Shown in pieces: positions 18,670-28,687 of a stretch of DNA of 64,000 nt; within the stretch, counting starts at the first letter, position 1; each line of letters opens with the position of its first letter. The DNA comes from Algoriphagus aestuarii (GTDB lineage: Bacteria; Bacteroidota; Bacteroidia; Cytophagales; Cyclobacteriaceae), in contig JAFIDK010000007.1 in NCBI GenBank assembly GCA_017051695.1, forward strand, positions 186,001-250,000, in the 5' to 3' direction. The position numbers and the translations under genes are program-made. The notes beneath the pieces are model-generated. The model ran no database searches and was not told where the DNA came from. It worked only from the letters and a program-made list of their open reading frames with translations.

Positions 18670-19051
18670 AATTTTTTTAAAAAAAATTGATTTTCATTTT
18701 TCTAATAAATCGTATGCTTTTTTGTAAACATAGTATGAATATGGCTTTAAAATTCTTTCATTTTTAATATTGTGAGATAAAATTAAGCTTTGACTATTCT
18801 TGGAGAGATATTTATTTGAAAATTAGGGCAAGTGCCAAATTTTATTTTTTAGGTTTGGATTTGAATTTTGTTTTAGAATCTTTAACATTGAAGATCAAGT
18901 GAAACAATAAAACCCTAAATCAATGCCTATGACCTATCTTTTCTACTATTAGTGCCCTACCCAAAGCATCTTCTGATGCGCTCAAACCTATGGGTTTAAA
19001 CCCAATTGCAGGTATTTACCACGGTATAACACATATTTCTTAACCAATTCA
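18670..19051. other. Long spacer before the SusC gene, with small hairpins
   Basis: No credible gene is present. A/T-rich sequence contains a perfect 5-bp hairpin GCATC-TTCT-GATGC (18966-18979). It is followed by AAACC-TATG-GGTTT (18984-18997), which competes with a 12-base palindrome GGGTTTAAACCC (18992-19003). The SusC promoter lies after this region. Confidence 0.4.
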
Positions 19052-19079
19052 TTGGTGCTGTATGAATGTGTTATTTTTG
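19052..19079 (+). promoter_or_regulatory. Promoter of the SusC/SusD operon
   Basis: TTG (19052-19054), 17 bases, then TATTTTTG (19072-19079), a full match to the Bacteroidetes -7 box. The predicted leader before the SusC ATG is about 75 bases. Confidence 0.6.
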
Positions 19080-19159
19080 CGAACCATCGCAATCGATTGC
19101 ATTAACAATTGAAAAACAAGCATTTACAATTAATCTTGTTACCCAATCTATCTATGTTT

Positions 19160-22100
19160 ATGAAAAATATTTACAAAAGTCTAAGTGCTCTATTAATGCT
19201 CTTAGTTCTTTCCAGTGCGGCAGCTTTTGCGCAAAAAACCGTAACTGGAACTGTTTTGGACGAGTACGATGTAGGACTTCCAGGAGTTTCTGTTCTAGTA
19301 AAAGGAACAACTACAGGTACTGCCACTGACATTGACGGAAAATTCTCCCTAAATGTCCCAAATGACCAAGCTGTATTGGTCTTCTCTTTTATCGGTTACA
19401 CTGCGGTTGAGCAGGTAGTTGGTAATAGAAGTATAATCGATGTCAAATTGAGTCCAGATGAAACCACGCTTACTGAGTTGGTTGTTACTGGTTATACAAT
19501 TGACAGCAGAAGGGAAACCACAGGTGCGATTGCCACTGTGGATCCTAAAGATTTGACAGTAATTCCAACTGGAAACGTGGAGCAAGCACTTCAAGGACGT
19601 GTATCCGGTGTGACAGTAATTACTAATGGTCAGCCTGGAACAACATCCATTATTCGTGTTAGAGGTTTCGGTTCCTTCGGTGGAAATGAGCCTTTGTATG
19701 TCGTTGATGGGGTACCTGTTCAGTCAACTGACTTCTTAAATCCAGATGATATTGCATCCACCACAGTATTGAAAGATGCTGCGGCTGCTTCTATTTATGG
19801 TGCTAGAGCTTCTAACGGTGTTATTATTTATACCACTAAAAGAGGTCGTAAAGGCAACCAGAAATTGCGAGTTGATTACAATGGTATGTTTGGTGTAACT
19901 ACACCAGGTGCTGGTTTGGATATGATGAATCCTCAGGATTTTGCCAATACCACATGGTTAGCAGAAACTAATCAGGCTATTATTGATGGAAGAGCTCCTA
20001 AATATGAGCATCCTCAATTTGGTACAGGTACTACTCCAGTACTTCCGTATTATATCAATGTTGGTGGAGCTGCAGGTGTAGCTGGACCATTTACTGCTGC
20101 TCAATTAGAAGAGGAAAGAGCAAAATATAATGTCGATAGAAATAAAGGCTCTGTTTATCAATTAGTAAGAGCTGCTACAGGCGAAGGTACTGACTGGTAC
20201 AAAGAATTGACCAGAAGTGCTCCTTTGACCCGTCATTCCATTGGATTGAATGGTGGCTCTGAAACAAGTAGATTCTTCATTGGTCTTGGTTATCAAGATC
20301 AGGCTGGTATCATGAAAAACAACAACTTCAAGAGAATCTCTTTAAGAGCTAATTCTGAATTTGATGTTACTAAGAAGTTTAGAATCGGTGAAAACTTCCA
20401 GGCTACCTATCGTCAGGTTTTAGGCCAGACAGGTGGTAACGGAGGTAGAGGAGTTGCAGCTGATGAAAATGATATTCTTCAAGCATTCAGAATGCCATCT
20501 ATCATCCCAGTTTATGACGAGTTTGGCGGATATGCAGGTACTGCGGCCAGAGGTTTCAACAACCCTAGAAACCCGATTGCAAACAGAGATGGTTTAGAGA
20601 ATAACAGAAACTTCAATGCGAATATCTTTGGTAATGTGTATGCTGAATATGATATCTTGGAAGATTTGACATTTAGAACTTCTATCGGTGGTCAGTATAA
20701 TAATTATTACTACTGGAACTATTCAAGATTGCAGTACGAAAACTCTGAAAACAACTCTTCATTTGGATATTCTGAAGGATCAGGATTTAATTTCCAGTGG
20801 GTATTTACCAATACCTTGAGTTGGAAAAAAACATTTGACAAGCATGCCTTTGATGTGATCTTAGGTCAGGAAGCTTTGAATAATGGCTCTGGAAGAGGCA
20901 TTGATGCTTCTGGCCAGAATCCATTCTCAACGGATGTTGACTTTATCACGATTTCAAATTTGCCAGTATCTACAAGACAGGTTAACTCCTTTTTATACAG
21001 AGGTGTAAACTTTGCTTCTTATTTCGGTAGATTGAATTATACGTTTAACGACAAGTATTTATTCAGTGCCGTTGTAAGACGTGACGGTTCATCTGTGTTT
21101 GGTGAAAATTCCAGATATGGTGTGTTCCCTGCATTCTCTGCAGCTTGGAGGATTTCTTCTGAGTCTTTCTTGCAAAGCGCAACTTGGATAGACGAATTGA
21201 AAATCCGTGGTGGTTGGGGTCAAATGGGTAACTCTAACCCTGTTCCCGCGACTAACCAATATTCTCTATTTGGAGGAAATGTAGGAGCATCTTCCTATGA
21301 TATTGGAGGAACAAATAGTTCAGCTACTATTGGATTTAGAAGAACTACTATTGGTAACCCAAATACACAGTGGGAAACAGCAGTGACCAAAAACATTGGT
21401 TTTGATGGTACATTCTTCAATGGAAGATTGGATATCATTTTAGACTTATGGCAGAAAGATACCAAGGACTTGTTGTTCCAGCTTCCAATTCCTCAGACAG
21501 CAGGTAGTAATGCTACCCCTCCTTTCGTAAACATTGGTCAAATGAAGAATGCCGGTGTAGATTTATTGGTTGGAGTAAAAGGAAATCTTTCAAGTGCATT
21601 TACTTACGATTTGACAGTTAATGCATCTACTTTGAAAAATGAGATTGTAGCACTAGCTCCAGGCTTGGACATTATTACTACAATCAACCCTAGCTATAGA
21701 GGTATCCAGCCAATCAGAAACCAAGTAGGACAGTCCCTTTCTGCGTTCTTTGGCTATAAAGTAGAAGGACTATTTAGAAATGCAGAGGATGTAGCTAACC
21801 ATGCAACTCAGGATGGAGCAGCTCCAGGTCGATTCAAATTTGAAGATGTGGATGGTGATGGAGAAATTACTCCTGATGACAGAACATTCATCGGTAGCCC
21901 GGTTCCTGATTTTACAGGTGGTGTAAACTTTACTGTAGGGTATAAAGGATTGGATTTATCTGTTTACTTATATACTTCCATAGGAAACGAAATCTGGAAC
22001 CAATCTAGATGGTTTACTGACTTCTATCAGACTTTTGAAGGAGCTGCAATTTCTGAGCGTCTGAAAGATGCTTGGACTCCTGAAAACCTAGATGCTGAAA

Positions 22101-22408
22101 TTCCAGTTGTAGAAAAGACAGCAAACTTCTCTACTTCAAACGTAGGTAATTCATTCTATGTAGAAGATGGTTCTTACTTAAGATTACAAAACGTGACTTT
22201 GGGTTATACACTACCTGCTTCATTGCTTGAAAGATGGAGATTGGAAAGAGTGAGAATGTTTGCTTCTGCGAATAACCTATTTACTCTAACAGGTTATAGC
22301 GGTTTGGATCCAGCGGTAGGTGGAAATGCTGATACTACTTTCGGTATTGACGTGGGTAACTATCCTGTAACTACAGGTTATACTTTTGGCTTGAATCTAA
22401 GCTTCTAA
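19160..22408 (+). CDS. SusC/RagA family TonB-linked outer-membrane protein
   Basis: The barrel half of a SusCD importer, which takes up large or complex substrates with TonB energy. The 1082-residue protein has a signal peptide (MKNIYKSLSALLMLL, ending AAAFAQ), a carboxypeptidase-like domain (TVTGTVLDEYDVGLPGVSVL, about 25-105), the SusC-type linker LTELVVTGYTIDSRRETTGA and a plug with IIRVRGFGSFGGNEPLYVVD and DAAAASIYGARASNGVI. The barrel follows to the C-terminus. An ATG two codons upstream (19154) is an alternative start. It is followed by the SusD gene 50 bases later. The substrate class cannot be told from the sequence. Confidence 0.95.
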   Translation: MKNIYKSLSALLMLLVLSSAAAFAQKTVTGTVLDEYDVGLPGVSVLVKGTTTGTATDIDGKFSLNVPNDQAVLVFSFIGYTAVEQVVGNRSIIDVKLSPDETTLTELVVTGYTIDSRRETTGAIATVDPKDLTVIPTGNVEQALQGRVSGVTVITNGQPGTTSIIRVRGFGSFGGNEPLYVVDGVPVQSTDFLNPDDIASTTVLKDAAAASIYGARASNGVIIYTTKRGRKGNQKLRVDYNGMFGVTTPGAGLDMMNPQDFANTTWLAETNQAIIDGRAPKYEHPQFGTGTTPVLPYYINVGGAAGVAGPFTAAQLEEERAKYNVDRNKGSVYQLVRAATGEGTDWYKELTRSAPLTRHSIGLNGGSETSRFFIGLGYQDQAGIMKNNNFKRISLRANSEFDVTKKFRIGENFQATYRQVLGQTGGNGGRGVAADENDILQAFRMPSIIPVYDEFGGYAGTAARGFNNPRNPIANRDGLENNRNFNANIFGNVYAEYDILEDLTFRTSIGGQYNNYYYWNYSRLQYENSENNSSFGYSEGSGFNFQWVFTNTLSWKKTFDKHAFDVILGQEALNNGSGRGIDASGQNPFSTDVDFITISNLPVSTRQVNSFLYRGVNFASYFGRLNYTFNDKYLFSAVVRRDGSSVFGENSRYGVFPAFSAAWRISSESFLQSATWIDELKIRGGWGQMGNSNPVPATNQYSLFGGNVGASSYDIGGTNSSATIGFRRTTIGNPNTQWETAVTKNIGFDGTFFNGRLDIILDLWQKDTKDLLFQLPIPQTAGSNATPPFVNIGQMKNAGVDLLVGVKGNLSSAFTYDLTVNASTLKNEIVALAPGLDIITTINPSYRGIQPIRNQVGQSLSAFFGYKVEGLFRNAEDVANHATQDGAAPGRFKFEDVDGDGEITPDDRTFIGSPVPDFTGGVNFTVGYKGLDLSVYLYTSIGNEIWNQSRWFTDFYQTFEGAAISERLKDAWTPENLDAEIPVVEKTANFSTSNVGNSFYVEDGSYLRLQNVTLGYTLPASLLERWRLERVRMFASANNLFTLTGYSGLDPAVGGNADTTFGIDVGNYPVTTGYTFGLNLSF

Positions 22409-22458
22409 GTATCATATAAAGATAAATCGAGTTATAGAAACTATAATTGATTAAAAAA

Positions 22459-24183
22459 ATGAAGAATTATAAATTAAAAATCGGAGCACTTTTGTCCTCA
22501 GCAATCATGATGGTGGCAGTAAGCTGTAGCGATGATTTTCTAGATGTGCCGGCTACAGGACAATTGGCAGAAGCCCAATTGACCACGCTTGCAGGTCTGG
22601 AGGCATCTTTGATTGCTGCTTATTCACAAGTGAATGGGAGAGGGAATAGACTGTCATCTCCATCCAACTGGGTATGGGGAAGTATCAGAGGGGGCGAAGC
22701 CAACAAAGGCACTGACCCTGGTGATTTCAGTACAATTAATCCTATCCAACGTTTTGAATTGAATGCTGCTTCAGGAGATGTTGGTTCCAAATGGAATGGC
22801 GCTTATGAAGGTATCGCAAGGTCTAATAACGTTTTGAGATTAATGTTAAAAAGAGGAGCAGATGTGACCGATGCTGATGCAGCAAGAATCTCTGCCCAGG
22901 CGAGATTTCTAAGAGCACATTACTACTTTCAATTGAAAAGAGACTATGGTAATACTCCTTATGTGGATGAAAATGTAGATTATGGCTCTGGCTTGGAAGA
23001 AGTAAGCAACAATCAGGATCTTTATCCTTTTATAGAAGCTGATCTTCAGTATGCCGTTGAGAATTTGCCTGCTACTCAATCACAAGTAGGTAGAGTAAAC
23101 TCTTGGGCTGCAAAATCTATGCTTGCAAAAGTCTATTTGTATCAAGGTAAATTCTCTCAGGCTAAAACCTTGTTTGATGACATCATTGCAAATGGTGTGA
23201 CTAGCAATGGCCTGAAGTATGGATTAGTTGCATACTATGATGACATGTTCAGAGGTGCTAATGATAACCATCAGGAATCTGTTTGGGCTTATCAAGCTGC
23301 TGCCAACACTGGATCTGTGAACAATGCAAACCCAGAATTTGACTTGAATTTCCCATACAATGGTGGTCCAGGTGGATGCTGCGGGTTCTTCCAGCCAAGT
23401 TTCTCCTTTGTGAATTCATTTAGAACAAATGCAAATGGACTTCCTTTAATTGATGGCTCGTACAATGATCCTTCCAACAGTGTAAAAACTGATATGGGCT
23501 TGCAAAGTGATGCTCCTTTTACTCCTGATGCAGGTAATCTTGATCCAAGATTGGATCATACTGTAGGTAGAAGAGGTATTCCTTATTTGGACTGGCAAGA
23601 TCATCCAGGTGCTGCTTGGATCAGAAATCAACCAAATGGAGGGCCATATACTCCTAAAAAATATGTTTATCAGGTTGCTGAAAAAGGCTCTTATCAGGAT
23701 AATTCATCTTGGACCCCAGGTTACACAGGAATCAATTTCATGATCATCAGATTTGCGGATGTATTATTGATGGCTGCTGAAGCTGAAATCGAAGTTGGAA
23801 GTCTTGAAAAAGCTAGAGAATATGTGAACATGGTTAGAACCAGAGCCATGAATTCTGAACTAATGAGAGATAATGGTACTCCTGCTGCAAATTATAAAGT
23901 AGGACTTTACACCTCTCCTTGGAGTGATGCAGCTACTGCAAAGAAAGCTGTAAGACTAGAAAGAATGCTTGAACTTGGTATGGAAGGTCATAGATTCTAT
24001 GATTTGGTAAGATGGAATACAGTTCAAGAAGAGCTTGACAAATATCTTGCTTATGATGGATCAATTTTAGTAGCTGCACTTGGTGGCGCTAAGTTTACAG
24101 AAAAACACAAATTGGTTCCAATTCCTCAAGATCAAATTGACTTGGTTGGATCTGACATCTTGATTCAAAATCCTGGTTTCTAA
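22459..24183 (+). CDS. SusD/RagB family nutrient-binding lipoprotein
   Basis: The surface lid of the SusCD importer. The 574-residue protein has a lipobox (MMVAVSC, Cys 23) and then DDFLDVPATGQL, typical of mature SusD starts. The N-terminal helices contain ARISAQARFLRAHYYFQLKR and SWAAKSMLAKVYLYQGKF (TPR-like), and the end has RLERMLELGMEGHRFYDLVR, a SusD signature. The ATG at 22459 is chosen because the lipoprotein signal begins there. A strong terminator follows, so later genes are probably transcribed separately or by readthrough. Confidence 0.95.
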   Translation: MKNYKLKIGALLSSAIMMVAVSCSDDFLDVPATGQLAEAQLTTLAGLEASLIAAYSQVNGRGNRLSSPSNWVWGSIRGGEANKGTDPGDFSTINPIQRFELNAASGDVGSKWNGAYEGIARSNNVLRLMLKRGADVTDADAARISAQARFLRAHYYFQLKRDYGNTPYVDENVDYGSGLEEVSNNQDLYPFIEADLQYAVENLPATQSQVGRVNSWAAKSMLAKVYLYQGKFSQAKTLFDDIIANGVTSNGLKYGLVAYYDDMFRGANDNHQESVWAYQAAANTGSVNNANPEFDLNFPYNGGPGGCCGFFQPSFSFVNSFRTNANGLPLIDGSYNDPSNSVKTDMGLQSDAPFTPDAGNLDPRLDHTVGRRGIPYLDWQDHPGAAWIRNQPNGGPYTPKKYVYQVAEKGSYQDNSSWTPGYTGINFMIIRFADVLLMAAEAEIEVGSLEKAREYVNMVRTRAMNSELMRDNGTPAANYKVGLYTSPWSDAATAKKAVRLERMLELGMEGHRFYDLVRWNTVQEELDKYLAYDGSILVAALGGAKFTEKHKLVPIPQDQIDLVGSDILIQNPGF

Positions 24184-24203
24184 TATAGGATTGATCAAAA
24201 TTT

Positions 24204-24230
24204 AAAGAGAAGGCCTTAGGCCTTCTCTTT
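24204..24230 (+). terminator. Terminator after SusD
   Basis: Perfect 12-bp arms AAAGAGAAGGCC and GGCCTTCTCTTT with a TTA loop, followed by a T-rich stretch. Confidence 0.9.
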
Positions 24231-24319
24231 TGTTTTTTAGCCTACTTAAATAGTGATTTTTTTTCTCTAATCTTTCAAAAGTGCTAATTTGAACCGTTCT
24301 ATACCCAATTAAAATTACT

Positions 24320-27300
24320 ATGAAATCCCAGTGCCTTCTCTTTTGTGGAGTATTGCTTTTTGCATTTACTTCCTGTCAGAAAGAGACAAATTTATTCGAA
24401 TTGAAATCCCCCGAATCTACAGGGATTGATTTTGCAAATACTATCGTAGAAACTGATTCTTTTAATATTCTGACTGATGAATACATTTTCAATGGAGGCG
24501 GATTGGCCATTGCAGATTTTGACAATAATGGTCTTCCTGATGTATTCTTTACCGGTAATCAGGTTTCTAATAAGCTTTATTTAAATCAAGGTGATTTCAA
24601 GTTCAAAGATATCTCTGCCGTAGCTGGAATAGAAGCTGGAGATAAATGGTGTACTGGGACAACCGCGGTAGACATCAACGAGGATGGATTGATGGATATT
24701 TATGTGGCAGCTGCTATGATGAAAGGAGCGGGAGAAAGAAATAACCTGCTTTTTGTAAATCAGGGAGTGAATGCTGAAGGGGAAGTGACATTTAAGGAAA
24801 TGGCCACACAATATGGAATAGCTGATTCTGGAAATGGAATGGGAGCCGCATTTATTGACTATGATCTGGATGGAGATTTGGATTTATATGTTTTGAATAA
24901 TGAACAGAGTAGGGTAACCCCAAGTAACTATCGTGAGAAAATCACCGATGGTACTGCGATCAATAACGATGCTTTTTATAGAAATAATGGAGATGGAACA
25001 TTTACAAACGTCACCAAAGAAGTAGGAATTACTATTGAAGGGTTTGGTTTGGGCTTATTGATCTCTGATTTAAATAATGATGGCTGGCCTGATATCCATG
25101 TCAGTAATGATTATGTAACCAATGATATCCTTTATATCAACAATCAGGACGGTACTTTTAGTAATAAAATCGGAGAAAGTCTAAGGCATCAAAGCCAGTT
25201 TTCCATGGGCTCTGATATTGCTGATTTTAACAATGATCAGCTTCCGGATATTTTTACTTTGGATATGCTTGGTGAAGGGAATTATCGAAAAAAGACGACT
25301 ATTGGGAGTAATGCCTACCAAACATATATCAATAATGAGCAATGGGGGTATGAATATCAGTATGTCAGAAATATGCTGCATATGAATAACGGACCTGGAA
25401 TTCCGTTTAGTGAAGTAGGGATGATGGCTGGAGTCTATCAAACTGACTGGAGTTGGGCTCCTTTATTTGGCGATGTGGACAATGATGGAATGAGAGACCT
25501 TTTAGTGACCAACGGTTTTCCTAGGGATATCACTGACAAAGATTTCGCAAACTACCGAGCCGACGTTGGAAGCGTTGCCACGATCAGACAATTATTGGAC
25601 TCTATTCCAATTGTCAAGATCCCAAATTATGCTTTTAAAAACTCCGGGAATTTAAGTTTTGAGGATTTCAGCACCGAATGGGGTTTGGATAAACCTTCAT
25701 TTTCCAATGGAGCTGCTTTGGTGGACCTCGACCAAGATGGGGACCTTGACTATATTGTGAATAATATCAATGATCCAGCTTTTGTCTTCGAAAACAAGCT
25801 TTCAGATGATAAATCCAAAGGGAGTTATTTGAGGTTGAATTTGGTTGGGCCTAAGCAGAACCCGAATGGACTAGGGGCAAAAGTGACCATAGATCTAGGT
25901 AATGGACAAAAATTATATCAAGAGCAACAAATAGTGAGAGGATATATGTCCTCCATTGATCCGGTGATGCATTTTGGTTTGGGAGGTTCGAAAACTGTAG
26001 AAGGAATTTCAGTGATTTGGCCTGATGGCAGCGAGGATAATTTGACCAATATTACTCCAAACCAAGTACTGTCGATTCATTATTCTGATGCAAAAACTGG
26101 TGCAAATCGATATGCAGTGATCGATTATAAGTTTGGTCCTAAGTTATTCACAGATGTGACTGAGTCAAGTGGATTGATTTATACTCATCAGGAGGATGAT
26201 AAAATTGATTTTTATACCCAACGCACCATCCCTCACAAACTTTCTCAGTATGGTCCAAGCTTAGCTGTGGGAGATATAAATGGAGACGGGTTTGAGGATT
26301 TAGTTGTCGGGTCATCCAGTGGTTATTTTCCGATTTCATTTCTTCAAAATCCGGACGGGACATTTTCCCAGAAAGAGATTCTGAAAGATGAAAACCCAGC
26401 ATTTGAAGAGATGGGTATGTTGCTTTTTGACCAGGACAATGATGGGGATTTGGATTTGTATTTGGTCAGTGGAAGTAATGAGTTTTTGCCTGAATCTGCA
26501 GAATATACCGATCGACTTTATGTTAATGATGGGAAGGGTGGATTTACATTGGATAAGAATTTTTCAGGAATCAAAGCCAGTGGATCAACTGTCAGAGGTG
26601 CCGATTATGATGGGGATGGATTTATGGATCTATTTGTAGGAGGTAGAACTCCTATGGCGAAATTTCCATTTCCAGATCAAAGCTTTATTCTTAAAAACCA
26701 GAATGGAATTTTCCAAGATGTGACTGATGAAATTGCTCCTGGATTAAAGGAGGTTGGAATGGTGACGGATGCTGTTTGGTCAGATGTGGATTTAGACAAT
26801 CAAGTTGATTTGGTTGTGGTTGGAGAATTGATGGCTGTAACAATATTCAAAAATGATGGAGGGAAGTTCACTAAAATAGAACAGACAGGTTTAGAAAATG
26901 CGCTCGGTTGGTGGAATTCTATAGCTTCTGGAGATTTTGACCAAGATGGTGATGTGGATTTTATTATAGGGAATCTAGGCGCGAATAATTCTCATAAGCC
27001 GAGTGCAGAAAGGCCAGTGAAAATTTACGCAAAGGATTTTGATAAAAATGGAAGTGTGGATCCAGTTACTTTTGCTTATTACAAAGGGAGAGATGGAGTT
27101 TACAATTCATTTCCTAGTCACTTCTGGGGAGATTTGTATGGTCAAAGTACCTTGTTCAGAAGAAAGTATGAGCGATATAAAACCTATGCTTTAAGTAGCG
27201 AGCAGGATTTACTTACTCAGGAGGAAAAGCAAGATGCTTTGGTACTGACGGGTAATTATGATCAATCTGCCTATATCGAGAACCTGGGGGGAGGTAAATT

Positions 27301-27835
27301 TTCTATCAAAGCTCTACCAAGGATTGCGCAGGTAGGGCCAGTCAATGGAATCGTTGTTTCAGATTATGATCAGGATGGGTATTTGGATGTAGCCTTGATC
27401 GGGAATGATTACGGCAATGAAATATTTATCGGGAAACTGGATGCGCACATCGGACTCATCCTAAAAGGGAATGGTGAGGGTGAATTTGAGCCACTGCCTG
27501 CTACGGAGAGCGGTTTTCTCGTTTCGGGTGATGGAAAGGCATTGGTTAAAATTGCAACCGCGGATGGAAGTCCTCTTTTAGTGGCATCACAAAACAGAAA
27601 TGTGTTGAAAGCATTTCAAACGAAACCAACTACAATAAGAACTTTAAGTGTTAAAGAAGATATTTTGGCAGTGATATTGGATTTGGGAAATGGTAAGACG
27701 CAACGGGTGGAAACAACACTCGGTTCAGGGTTTCTTTCCCAATCTAGCCGTGAGGTTTTGATTCCTAAAAATGTAAAAGGAATCAAAACCATTAACTACA
27801 AAGGGCAAGAAAATGACCTGTCTGATTTATATTGA
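24320..27835 (+). CDS. CRTAC1-like FG-GAP/VCBS lipoprotein with ASPIC/UnbV domain
   Basis: A 1171-residue lipoprotein (lipobox FTSC, Cys 19). It contains many FG-GAP/VCBS-type repeats with calcium-loop signatures such as DFDNNGLPDVFF, DINEDGLMDIYV and DYDLDGDLDLYV, before and after a central ASPIC/UnbV domain (about 515-590: GLGAKVTIDLGNGQKL and VIWPDGSEDNL). Such integrin-like propellers often act as surface binding proteins, and copies of this type are frequent beside SusCD genes in Bacteroidetes. That suggests, but does not prove, a role in catching the substrate. It stands downstream of the SusD terminator and ends two bases before the converging creatininase gene. Confidence 0.88.
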   Translation: MKSQCLLFCGVLLFAFTSCQKETNLFELKSPESTGIDFANTIVETDSFNILTDEYIFNGGGLAIADFDNNGLPDVFFTGNQVSNKLYLNQGDFKFKDISAVAGIEAGDKWCTGTTAVDINEDGLMDIYVAAAMMKGAGERNNLLFVNQGVNAEGEVTFKEMATQYGIADSGNGMGAAFIDYDLDGDLDLYVLNNEQSRVTPSNYREKITDGTAINNDAFYRNNGDGTFTNVTKEVGITIEGFGLGLLISDLNNDGWPDIHVSNDYVTNDILYINNQDGTFSNKIGESLRHQSQFSMGSDIADFNNDQLPDIFTLDMLGEGNYRKKTTIGSNAYQTYINNEQWGYEYQYVRNMLHMNNGPGIPFSEVGMMAGVYQTDWSWAPLFGDVDNDGMRDLLVTNGFPRDITDKDFANYRADVGSVATIRQLLDSIPIVKIPNYAFKNSGNLSFEDFSTEWGLDKPSFSNGAALVDLDQDGDLDYIVNNINDPAFVFENKLSDDKSKGSYLRLNLVGPKQNPNGLGAKVTIDLGNGQKLYQEQQIVRGYMSSIDPVMHFGLGGSKTVEGISVIWPDGSEDNLTNITPNQVLSIHYSDAKTGANRYAVIDYKFGPKLFTDVTESSGLIYTHQEDDKIDFYTQRTIPHKLSQYGPSLAVGDINGDGFEDLVVGSSSGYFPISFLQNPDGTFSQKEILKDENPAFEEMGMLLFDQDNDGDLDLYLVSGSNEFLPESAEYTDRLYVNDGKGGFTLDKNFSGIKASGSTVRGADYDGDGFMDLFVGGRTPMAKFPFPDQSFILKNQNGIFQDVTDEIAPGLKEVGMVTDAVWSDVDLDNQVDLVVVGELMAVTIFKNDGGKFTKIEQTGLENALGWWNSIASGDFDQDGDVDFIIGNLGANNSHKPSAERPVKIYAKDFDKNGSVDPVTFAYYKGRDGVYNSFPSHFWGDLYGQSTLFRRKYERYKTYALSSEQDLLTQEEKQDALVLTGNYDQSAYIENLGGGKFSIKALPRIAQVGPVNGIVVSDYDQDGYLDVALIGNDYGNEIFIGKLDAHIGLILKGNGEGEFEPLPATESGFLVSGDGKALVKIATADGSPLLVASQNRNVLKAFQTKPTTIRTLSVKEDILAVILDLGNGKTQRVETTLGSGFLSQSSREVLIPKNVKGIKTINYKGQENDLSDLY

Positions 27836-27836
27836 T

Positions 27837-28598
27837 TTATTGATAAAGTTTGCCCGGTGTTGCCTGGCAGATTTCAACCATCAGATTTGCCACTTTGTCG
27901 GTGACATCTTCAAAATAAAGCCTTCCTTTCTCAGGGGAGGCTTTTTTTGGATTTCCGATTCCGGTATCCTCAGTTACTTCCGACCATTTTCTTTCTGCCC
28001 AAGCCCATTTTTCTCTAAGACCAGTAATCACTGATTTTTTTTCATCTCCATCACCGGCCTCTTCAAGTGGAGTGACCAAATGTGGATGCAGATGCATGAT
28101 TAGTGAAGTTTCCATTTCATCTGCATGGTCTCCCTTTTCTTCAAAATACTTATCCTTATCCAGTGCCTGAAACCAATTGCAGGTGAAAAGGAGCATTTCT
28201 GGAAAAGAAAGTCCCAGCTCACGGAGCATGGTTTTAAAATCATTTCCACCATGACTATTGACAATCAGAAGTTTTTTCAAGCCTTGTCTGTCAAGAACAG
28301 TAATCAGATCTCTTAAAATTGCCATCTGGGTACTGGGGTTTAAATTCATATCCAAATAAATATCCGACTGTCCAGTATTAACACCGAAAGGAATGGTAGG
28401 AAGTATTGTTACTTTTGCCCCCTTTTCCCAGGCTTTTCTCCCGCTTTCTTCTGCCACGGCGTCTGCCTCATAGACATCCGTCCCATATGGCATGTGGTAA
28501 TTATGTGCTTCTGTAGCACCCCAAGGTAAAACTGCCAATTCAAATCGATCACTTTTTAGGTTTTTCCAATTTGCTTCTTTTAAAATATAAGGTCTCAT
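27837..28598 (-). CDS. Creatininase family protein
   Basis: A 253-residue metal-dependent amidohydrolase of the creatininase family. The metal-site motifs are AVLPWGATEAHNYHMPYGTD (near residue 22-41), NSHGGND (about 112) and HADEMETSL (near 160). The family includes creatininase, the MftE-like protein that processes a peptide cofactor, and a formamide hydrolase of riboflavin pathways. Which reaction this one performs is unknown. It is transcribed toward the CRTAC1-like gene and diverges from the asparaginase-like gene. Confidence 0.9.
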   Translation of the reverse strand: MRPYILKEANWKNLKSDRFELAVLPWGATEAHNYHMPYGTDVYEADAVAEESGRKAWEKGAKVTILPTIPFGVNTGQSDIYLDMNLNPSTQMAILRDLITVLDRQGLKKLLIVNSHGGNDFKTMLRELGLSFPEMLLFTCNWFQALDKDKYFEEKGDHADEMETSLIMHLHPHLVTPLEEAGDGDEKKSVITGLREKWAWAERKWSEVTEDTGIGNPKKASPEKGRLYFEDVTDKVANLMVEICQATPGKLYQ

Positions 28599-28687
28599 TT
28601 TTAGGGGTTTTCGGAATCTATTGATAAATGGTTTATTTAATTAAAGGCAATTTTGATAATTTGAAGCCTCATTCGAAATTAATCCTT

